The position numbers were made by a program, and so were the translations under genes. A stretch of 19,676 bases of DNA. Source: Flavobacteriales bacterium UBA1958. Lineage in GTDB: Bacteria; Bacteroidota; Bacteroidia; Flavobacteriales_D; Sanyastnellaceae. The notes under the pieces were generated by a model. That model saw only the letters and a program-made list of their open reading frames with translations, was not told the origin of the DNA and searched no databases. Below, piece by piece: positions 14,440 through 19,676 of this stretch (its first letter is position 1; every line of letters starts with the position of its first letter). Where the stretch lies: the NCBI GenBank assembly GCA_002336675.1, contig DDEI01000092.1, positions 1-19,676 on the forward strand. Direction: 5' to 3'.

Positions 14440-17058
14440 CTATTTTAAATACTTCTCTTGGAAAAACTCGTTATACTTCTCAGGGTCTCTATCTTTAGTG
14501 AGTGCTGAAAAATTAGACTTGCTGATAGCAAAAGTATAATAATTCATTTGATTTAATTCCCCTAGTATGTTCTGATTTACTTTAAAGGCGTTATAATAGC
14601 TCATGGCTAAGTCTTCGTTTTCGAAATCCCTCACATAAATCAGTTGGTATTCTTTACCTAGCACTCTAGTTTTCACATTTAGGCTAGACGACTTAAAGAA
14701 CGTGGAGTTAAAGTTAGCTATGTCTGATTGAGCTTTATTTACTTCCCCACCCTCTAAAGGAACTAACGTTATTACATAGTGGCCCATTCCGCTTCTAAAA
14801 GAATAGAGATTAGGCCTGCCTTTAGGTTCTTCTTTAGTAATTTTTCCGCTTAATATGTCTAAATATCTCTGGGCTGTTATTCCTTCTTCGGTTTCTTTAT
14901 ACTTACTCGCTGTGGTTTCAAGGGCTGATTTATATGCCTCTGGGGCTCCTCCAAACATACTGGACATTTCACCTATAGCTAATGCTTTTATCAAATAGTA
15001 TTTAGGTAAAAGGTGGTTTTCTTCTTCATTGTTAATTACGACTGTGGCGTCTTGAATAACATCATTAAACCGCGCTCTTCTATATTTATCAAAAAGTATT
15101 TCATAGGCCGTTACCTCCTCTGCTTCTCTAATTTCTTTTATAGATTGGAACTCTGGGTTGTCTATTAGAATTGTGTACTCAGAGTCTGGGTATCTCGATT
15201 TAGTTTGTGCTGCCCAATGAGCAGAATTACAGGTTCCACAAAACGGGTTAGAATACCCTCCTTGCTCTTTAGATAAGTACGTTCTATACAGCTGATAATG
15301 GGTTACTGGGTGGAAGGCGCTTTCTTGGCCTTCTGTCACTAGCACCTCGAAAGATTCCACGGCATTTTCAAAATCATCGAGTTTTTCCTTATAGATTAGT
15401 CCAGCATTGTACCTTGCTTCGGCTCTTTTTTCTATGCTTGCTGAGATCAGCTCCGGGGAGTTGGGTATGTCTGCCAAATATTCTTCAAAGGGCCTTCCCT
15501 CCTCTATTTCTTTAATTATCTCTTCTTCTTCTTCTAGAGCCTCTGTCACTGCGGTTCCAAAGCTTTGTTTGTTTTTTCTTCTCCAATCGTCTTCTAATTC
15601 CCTATCTCCCCAAACATCCAAGAAATTCGCTTTTCCTGATGTTCTTAAGGTGAGATTCCAAGGCCAGAAATCCCCTATACTTGAGATTTCATCTCCGGTT
15701 TCTAAGGCGTCCAAAATTCGCTGTCGCTCTTCTTCTCTTTTTCGAGCGTCTTCCTCCATAATTTCTTCAATCCTCTTTGTTAAGTCTTCTTCGGATAAAG
15801 AGGCTAATTGAAGAAGGCTATCCTCCCTTTCGATAATTCTGAGATTGGTTACTAATTCTGTGAGACTCGCTGCTTTATTCGTTATGTCTTTAAACCTTGG
15901 GTGGGTTTCTTGGATGAAAGACGTGGTACTATCATAATACTGCTGAGCATTCTCATAATTTCTTTCATCGAAATTAATGTCTGCTAGTTTTAAAAATGAT
16001 TTAGCTCTTTGCTTAGTGTTTCCGTTGTTCACTTCTAAACTTTTATCTAGGAGCGTAATTCCTTTTGGCAGGCTTCTCTCTTCAATTTCTAATTCTGCTA
16101 ACGCGTAGTATATTTGATCAAAGTACTCCAGGTTCTTCTCGTCACGCAGCATTTTATTCAGCTTATCCTTTATTACTTGGCTATTCCCGTTTCTTCTCTT
16201 AAAAGCTATCGCTTGATTAATCTGAGAATAGAACGACATTTCATAAGAGGGTTTAAGTTTTAACACTCGTTTATAGGCGTCTATACTCTCATTCGATTTT
16301 CCAAGCGTTTGGTAAACTTGAGCTAAAATAAATGTAGGCCTGGCTTTATCCTTTTTTTTATCCGAAAATAAAATGGCGTTCTCCAAATACAATGCCGCCT
16401 CCTGAAGTTTATTTTGTTGAACGGCAAAGTCGGCTAATACCAGGTTGTATTCTGCTCTATACTCTTCAGGAAAAGTTCTCATGGAAGATAGCTGCTCTAA
16501 ACATTCTTTAACCTCGCTTATTTCTCCCAGAGCTATATAATTCCTCACTAACCAGAGATTCGCTAACGCTCGGGTCTCTTTGCTTTCGTATTTTCTTTTT
16601 ACATATAGAAATATCTCTTCTGCCTTTAAATAATTTCTTTCATAGAAATATGCCTGGCCCATAAGCAGCCAATTATCATCTATCCATTTATTCATCTCCG
16701 GTTTCTTTATAGGGCGCTTATCTCTTTTAGATACCTTCATTTCGTGTTTGTCAATAACAAACTCGGTTTTCTCCACTATTCTTTCCATATTCTCTAATAT
16801 GACACTTACATTTTCTTCTGTGGGATAGAAGAATATGGTAAGCAGGCTGTCATAGTCATCTTCTTGATTTTCTTCCAGAGATGCCAGCGCTTCCTTTTTG
16901 GCTTCTTTCGCATTAAAAAACCCATTATATCTCGCGGTTGTGTTATGAAAAATTCTTTTAGATAGGCCATCTTTTTTGGTGGAGCACTGGGAAAGAATCA
17001 GCACTAAAAAAACTGAAAGACAAAATAATTTTATGGCTATGAACGTTTTTTTACTCAA
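14440..17058 (-). CDS. sprE: Type IX secretion system lipoprotein PorW/SprE, TPR-rich
   Basis: This protein of about 872 residues is a periplasmic lipoprotein needed in related bacteria for type IX secretion and gliding. The signal peptide ends in LILSQC (lipidated Cys25 from the chosen start). Directly after it come the family landmarks RIFHNTTARYNGFFNAKEA, then helical TPR-like repeats (for example WLLMGQAYFYERNYLKAEEI, YLENAILF, NESIDAYKRVLKLKP). A charged coiled-coil region with REEERQRI lies at about 425-455. The C-terminal 110 residues (from RSGMGHYVITLVPL) form a conserved globular tail. No ATG precedes the signal peptide. The frame is open to a TTG at 17106, but that codon overlaps the promoter box at 17104-17111, and TTG at 17058 gives a 24-residue signal peptide of normal length, so I prefer it. 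An unusual CGTC lies at about 607-610. Confidence 0.9.
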   Translation of the reverse strand: MSKKTFIAIKLFCLSVFLVLILSQCSTKKDGLSKRIFHNTTARYNGFFNAKEAKKEALASLEENQEDDYDSLLTIFFYPTEENVSVILENMERIVEKTEFVIDKHEMKVSKRDKRPIKKPEMNKWIDDNWLLMGQAYFYERNYLKAEEIFLYVKRKYESKETRALANLWLVRNYIALGEISEVKECLEQLSSMRTFPEEYRAEYNLVLADFAVQQNKLQEAALYLENAILFSDKKKDKARPTFILAQVYQTLGKSNESIDAYKRVLKLKPSYEMSFYSQINQAIAFKRRNGNSQVIKDKLNKMLRDEKNLEYFDQIYYALAELEIEERSLPKGITLLDKSLEVNNGNTKQRAKSFLKLADINFDERNYENAQQYYDSTTSFIQETHPRFKDITNKAASLTELVTNLRIIEREDSLLQLASLSEEDLTKRIEEIMEEDARKREEERQRILDALETGDEISSIGDFWPWNLTLRTSGKANFLDVWGDRELEDDWRRKNKQSFGTAVTEALEEEEEIIKEIEEGRPFEEYLADIPNSPELISASIEKRAEARYNAGLIYKEKLDDFENAVESFEVLVTEGQESAFHPVTHYQLYRTYLSKEQGGYSNPFCGTCNSAHWAAQTKSRYPDSEYTILIDNPEFQSIKEIREAEEVTAYEILFDKYRRARFNDVIQDATVVINNEEENHLLPKYYLIKALAIGEMSSMFGGAPEAYKSALETTASKYKETEEGITAQRYLDILSGKITKEEPKGRPNLYSFRSGMGHYVITLVPLEGGEVNKAQSDIANFNSTFFKSSSLNVKTRVLGKEYQLIYVRDFENEDLAMSYYNAFKVNQNILGELNQMNYYTFAISKSNFSALTKDRDPEKYNEFFQEKYLK

Positions 17059-17103
17059 ATCGAAATGGTGTTGTATTTGGTTAACTGATAAACAGAAAAC
17101 ACA

Positions 17104-17111
17104 CAAATTTA
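17104..17111 (-). promoter_or_regulatory. Promoter -7 box of the sprE-bactofilin-atpZ unit
   Basis: The minus strand reads TAAATTTG, a perfect TAnnTTTG match, 45 bases before the preferred TTG start at 17058. A clear -33 element is not seen: the nearest TTG is 28 bases upstream. The box also bears on the choice of sprE start, because it covers the TTG at 17106. Confidence 0.55.
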
Positions 17112-17185
17112 TTTCATTTTAAGGTTACTATTAATTGGGCAACTAAAATTCTCTAGGTTCCATTAATAATTACCATTTTTACAGC

Positions 17186-18061
17186 ATGTTTTCACCAAAG
17201 AAAAAAAAGAAAAAAGATTTTATAAATAAGCTCTCTAGCAGTTATCGAGTTACTATACTTAAAGAGACCTCTTTTGAGGAGAAGTTTAGCGGCAATTTAA
17301 CGCCTATTAAAACATTATTTATAAGCACTTTAGTGTTTTTGGTTTTAAGTTTATTTTTTTGGTTTCTATATGCCCATACAGCTATTAAATATTATATTCC
17401 TGGATATCCAAATGAAGAAATAATCACCGCTGATATTCAAAACAAGCTTTCCGCTGATTCAATAGCGCAGATCTCTGCACAAAATGAGCTCTATTTCAAG
17501 AATCTGAAGGCTTTACTTAAAGGTGATAAAATAGAAGAACTTTCTTACGAAAAAGATTCATCAATGTCTCAAGAAGGTGATTTGATTTTCACTATTTCAG
17601 GCGTGGATTCTCTAGCTCGAAATCAAATAGAACAAGAAAATGAATTAGACATTACCGAGTCTAGCCTTTCTGAATCCAAAAAATTCTTAGAAGAGGTGCT
17701 TCTTTATAAACCGCTAGAAGGGGTGTTAAGTGATGGGATCGATTTTAAGATCGGACACTACGGGGTGGATATTTCTGCTGGCGAAGGGACTCGAGTAAAG
17801 GCTATTCTCAATGGTACTGTCGTTTTTTCTGGCTTTACCGCTACTGGGGGGAATGAAATTCACATTCAGCATGATTATAATCTAATTAGTATTTACAAGC
17901 ATAATAGCGCTGTTCTGAAAAGCGCTGGAGATAAAATAATTTCTGGAGAAAGTGTGGCTATCGTAGGAAATTCAGGTGAGCACAGTGATGGCACTCACCT
18001 TCATTTCGAAATGTGGCAAAAAGGGACCCCTTTGAATCCAGAGGATTATTTCTCCTTTTAA
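17186..18061 (+). CDS. Membrane-anchored M23 family peptidase (LytM-type)
   Basis: This 291-residue protein is a predicted peptidoglycan endopeptidase. It has a very basic cytoplasmic N-terminus (FSPKKKKKKDF), one membrane helix (about 42-63), a linker with helical segments (about 75-175), and a C-terminal LytM domain (about 180-291). The zinc ligands are His191 and Asp195 (GHYGVD) and His273 of HLH (271-273); His239 (YKHN) and His271 are the other active-site histidines. All are present, so it should be an active enzyme, unlike degenerate LytM regulators. Proteins of this build are common in Bacteroidota and are thought to act on the wall during growth or division. It is divergent from sprE, and its stop overlaps the end of the PfkB-family gene by four bases. 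The lysine tract is encoded by A8-G-A6 (17201-17215). I see no perfect TAnnTTTG box for it. Confidence 0.92.
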   Translation: MFSPKKKKKKDFINKLSSSYRVTILKETSFEEKFSGNLTPIKTLFISTLVFLVLSLFFWFLYAHTAIKYYIPGYPNEEIITADIQNKLSADSIAQISAQNELYFKNLKALLKGDKIEELSYEKDSSMSQEGDLIFTISGVDSLARNQIEQENELDITESSLSESKKFLEEVLLYKPLEGVLSDGIDFKIGHYGVDISAGEGTRVKAILNGTVVFSGFTATGGNEIHIQHDYNLISIYKHNSAVLKSAGDKIISGESVAIVGNSGEHSDGTHLHFEMWQKGTPLNPEDYFSF

Positions 18062-18966
18062 ATTTTAATTAGCTCTTTAATCTCGCTTATTCTAGTGTCA
18101 ATATCTTCTTTCGTAATTTCGAATAATCTATCTGTTCCAAATGCTTCACAAGTAAATGAGGCTAGCGCGGAGCCAGCTAAAACGGCTTGTTTTAATGTGC
18201 TGAAATTTACATCTCCCTTGCTCGCTAAGTAACCCATTATTCCACCTGCAAATGTGTCTCCTGCTCCTGTAGGGTCTTTCACTGTATCTAAAACCACCGC
18301 TGGAGCTGAAAATAGTCCATCTTCATGATAGACAAGCGCCCCGTGTTCCCCTTTTTTAATGATTAGGTTTTTAGGGCCTAACTCCATTATTTTTTCTGCC
18401 GCTTGATTTAAGGAGTATTCTCCACTTAACTGGCGAGCCTCCTCGTCATTAATAATAAGCAGGTCTATTCTTTTAATCACTGCTTTTAAATCTTCCATCG
18501 CTATGTCCATCCAGAAGTTCATAGTGTCTAAAGCTACTAATTTTGGCCTGGTTGTTAGCTGATCTAATACTTTACCTTGGACCTGTGGAGAAAGGTTCCC
18601 TAGCATTAAGAATTCGCATCCTTGGTAAGCCTCTGGTACTTTTGGGTCGAATTGCTCTAGCACGTTCAATTCTGTGATTAAAGTATCTCTAGAGTTCATG
18701 TTATCATGGTATTTCCCCGACCAAAAGAATGATTTTCCCCCAGGAATAACCTCTAATCCTTTAGTGTCTATTCCTTTTTTATTGAGTGAATCAATATATT
18801 CACTCGGAAAATCTTCTCCAATCACAGAAATTAGCCCAGATTTCTCTATAAAGAACGATGCTGCTATTCCTATATAAGTGGCTGCTCCACCAATGATTTT
18901 TTCTGTTTTCCCAAACGGCGTTTCTATGGCGTCAAATGCTACTGTTCCTACTTCTACTAATTTCAT
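18058..18966 (-). CDS. PfkB-family carbohydrate/nucleoside kinase
   Basis: This 302-residue cytoplasmic enzyme belongs to the ribokinase/PfkB family, which phosphorylates sugars or nucleosides with ATP. The N-terminal Gly-Gly substrate motif is KIIGGAATYIG (24-34), and the second signature is DPTGAGDTFAGG (231-242), with Asp237 as catalytic base and GAGD as anion hole. LLIINDEEARQLSG and NLIIKKGEHGAL are further family blocks. The substrate cannot be named: the family covers ribokinase, fructokinase, adenosine kinase and others, and no sugar-uptake gene is near. The gene starts at ATG 18966, 26 bases after a perfect promoter box, and runs convergent to the M23 peptidase gene with a four-base overlap. 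I see no hairpin terminator between them. Confidence 0.92.
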   Translation of the reverse strand: MKLVEVGTVAFDAIETPFGKTEKIIGGAATYIGIAASFFIEKSGLISVIGEDFPSEYIDSLNKKGIDTKGLEVIPGGKSFFWSGKYHDNMNSRDTLITELNVLEQFDPKVPEAYQGCEFLMLGNLSPQVQGKVLDQLTTRPKLVALDTMNFWMDIAMEDLKAVIKRIDLLIINDEEARQLSGEYSLNQAAEKIMELGPKNLIIKKGEHGALVYHEDGLFSAPAVVLDTVKDPTGAGDTFAGGIMGYLASKGDVNFSTLKQAVLAGSALASFTCEAFGTDRLFEITKEDIDTRISEIKELIKI

Positions 18967-18992
18967 TTTTGAAATGATTAAATATTTTTAGG

Positions 18993-19000
18993 CAAAGGTA
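18993..19000 (-). promoter_or_regulatory. Promoter -7 box of the PfkB-family kinase gene
   Basis: The minus strand reads TACCTTTG, a perfect TAnnTTTG match, 26 bases before the ATG at 18966. The expected leader is about 20 bases. The -33 element is not obvious. The site abuts the -33 TTG of the tRNA promoter on the other strand. Confidence 0.65.
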
Positions 19001-19031
19001 TTGTTTGAAAACAAAGATTGGCGTAAATTTG
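19001..19031 (+). promoter_or_regulatory. Promoter of the tRNA-Asn gene
   Basis: TTG (19001-19003) is followed after 20 bases by TAAATTTG (19024-19031), a perfect TAnnTTTG with ideal spacing. Transcription should begin near 19036-19038, leaving a 5' leader of about 25 bases before the mature tRNA. Confidence 0.75.
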
Positions 19032-19035
19032 CCGT

Positions 19036-19051
19036 CCGTTTGAAAAAACGG
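19036..19051 (+). other. GAAA-tetraloop hairpin in the tRNA-Asn leader
   Basis: CCGTTT (19036-19041) and AAACGG (19046-19051) form a perfect 6-bp stem closed by a GAAA loop, a stable GNRA tetraloop. It lies at or next to the predicted transcription start and ends ten bases before the tRNA. A role in stabilising or processing the precursor is inference. Confidence 0.55.
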
Positions 19052-19061
19052 GGTAAAATCT

Positions 19062-19135
19062 TCTCCAATAGCTCAGTTGGTTAGAGCATCTGACTGTTAA
19101 TCAGAGGGTCGTAGGTTCAAGTCCTACTTGGAGAG
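19062..19135 (+). tRNA. tRNA-Asn (anticodon GUU)
   Basis: The 74-base cloverleaf is complete. The acceptor stem TCTCCAA pairs with TTGGAGA. The D arm is GCTC-AGTTGGTTA-GAGC, and the anticodon arm is TCTGA-CTGTTAA-TCAGA with anticodon GTT. The variable loop is GGGTC, and the T arm is GTAGG-TTCAAGT-CCTAC. The discriminator base is G. The 3' CCA is not encoded (CAC follows) and must be added by the CCA-adding enzyme. The gene stands alone, with its own promoter and terminator. Confidence 0.98.
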
Positions 19136-19142
19136 CACATAC

Positions 19143-19180
19143 AAAGCCCTACTCTATTCATAGTTTAGGGCTTTTTTTTT
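19143..19180 (+). terminator. Rho-independent terminator of tRNA-Asn
   Basis: AAAGCCCTA (19143-19151) pairs with TAGGGCTTT (19166-19174) around a 14-base loop, and the T tract continues to 19180. It begins seven bases after the mature tRNA end. Confidence 0.92.
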
Positions 19181-19181
19181 G

Positions 19182-19204
19182 GATTGCAGTTAGACACTGC
19201 AATC
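19182..19204. repeat. Inverted repeat in the gap after the tRNA terminator
   Basis: GATTGCAG and CTGCAATC form a perfect 8-bp stem with a seven-base loop, directly after the tRNA terminator T tract. No T run follows on either strand, so it is not a clear terminator. It lies in the 279-base gap 19181-19459, where I see no other gene or strong signal; the rest is A+T-rich sequence with stops in all frames. Confidence 0.55.
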
Positions 19205-19459
19205 TGCGATTAATGGCATACATCGCTCATAACTGACAGTAAAAAGCCAAAAAAATCTCCAAAAAAAATCTGTAACCCTAAGCTCCCTTTCTTAATAGAT
19301 CGATTTCCTTTTTAGGGGTAATCATTGCAGAATAGGTGATGACCCAATACCTTAATGCATCTAACTATTTCAAATAATCTTCATTATATGTTCATACAAC
19401 GTAAAAATGGTTCAAAGGTTTTGTAATTATAGTTTGTCTACTGATTGTATATTTACGGC

Positions 19460-19676
19460 ATGAAAAAATTAATCGTTAGTCTCTCCTTGGCTGTATTATG
19501 CCTAAGCACCTCTATTGTATTCTCTCAAACCACTTTTAATGGCATATGCCCTGACACTGGTGAACCCACAAATCTTGAATTCTCAACTGCATCAACGAAT
19601 ATTGATTGTAACGCTTTAGGAACAGCTTCTGTAAATACCAGTTGTGGAGGTGATGGAACAACCATTTCTTTTTCAG
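19460..19676 (+). CDS. Secreted protein of unknown function, N-terminal part
   Basis: This frame is open from the ATG at 19460 to the window end, giving 72 residues. The first 22 (MKKLIVSLSLAVLCLSTSIVFS, cleaving near VFSQ) are a clear Sec signal peptide; the mature chain starts about QTTFNGICPDTGEPTN. The visible mature part is rich in Thr, Ser, Asn and Gly, with Cys residues in GICPD, DCNAL and TSCGG, as often seen in surface proteins of Flavobacteriia exported by the type IX system. I do not recognise a domain, and the sorting domain, if any, would lie beyond the window. A near-consensus TATATTTA (19448-19455) is very close to the ATG and may be the -7 box; this is weak. Confidence 0.75.
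   Translation, partial: MKKLIVSLSLAVLCLSTSIVFSQTTFNGICPDTGEPTNLEFSTASTNIDCNALGTASVNTSCGGDGTTISFS

Noticed and set aside
19136..19459. Possible mobile element or attachment site at the tRNA-Asn 3' end
   Set aside because: I found no repeated tRNA end segment, no integrase gene and no shift in base composition within the window.
1..19676. CRISPR array, insertion sequence, toxin-antitoxin or defence genes
   Set aside because: No regularly spaced repeats, transposase motifs, terminal inverted repeats or small toxin-like gene pairs were seen.

Overview
The window looks like a stretch of core chromosome from a member of the Bacteroidota, most likely class Flavobacteriia. Four signs point there. 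Several type IX secretion / gliding genes are present (a PorP/SprF-like protein, a type B sorted cargo, and SprE/PorW). The F0F1-ATP synthase operon has the Bacteroidota form: atpB-E-F-H-A-G with an atpZ-like gene just upstream and no atpD/atpC. Promoter boxes fit the Bacteroidota TAnnTTTG consensus. The DNA is A+T rich and most starts lack a Shine-Dalgarno sequence.

Layout. Positions 1-2162 (minus): a PorP/SprF-family gene cut by the window edge, directly after a secreted protein with a type B T9SS C-terminal domain; then a separate biotin-carrier protein. Positions 2285-6779 (plus): a tight three-gene unit of M1 aminopeptidase lipoprotein, hemW and a cyclase/formamidase-family protein, with genes abutting or overlapping. 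Positions 6758-8203 (minus): an NtrY-like sensor histidine kinase whose 3' end overlaps the cyclase gene. Positions 8259-13336 (minus): the ATP synthase operon, with a promoter before atpB, a terminator-like hairpin between atpE and atpF, and a strong terminator after atpG. Positions 13407-17111 (minus): sprE/porW, a bactofilin, an atpZ-like gene and a small four-helix membrane protein, ending in a weak terminator before the atpB promoter. Positions 17186-18061 (plus): a membrane-anchored M23 peptidase, convergent with a PfkB-family kinase (18058-18966, minus). Positions 18993-19180: back-to-back promoters, tRNA-Asn(GUU) and its terminator. From 19460 (plus): the start of a secreted protein that runs off the window.

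Functional themes are energy conversion (ATP synthase and assembly factors), the cell envelope and protein secretion (SprE, PorP-like protein, bactofilin, M23 peptidase), and housekeeping metabolism. I found no insertion sequence, phage gene, CRISPR array or defence locus. I do not see a clearly new system. The points most worth a second look are the hairpin after atpE, the sprE-bactofilin-atpZ unit feeding into the atp operon, the non-ATG start of sprE, and the variant metal motif of the cyclase-family protein.
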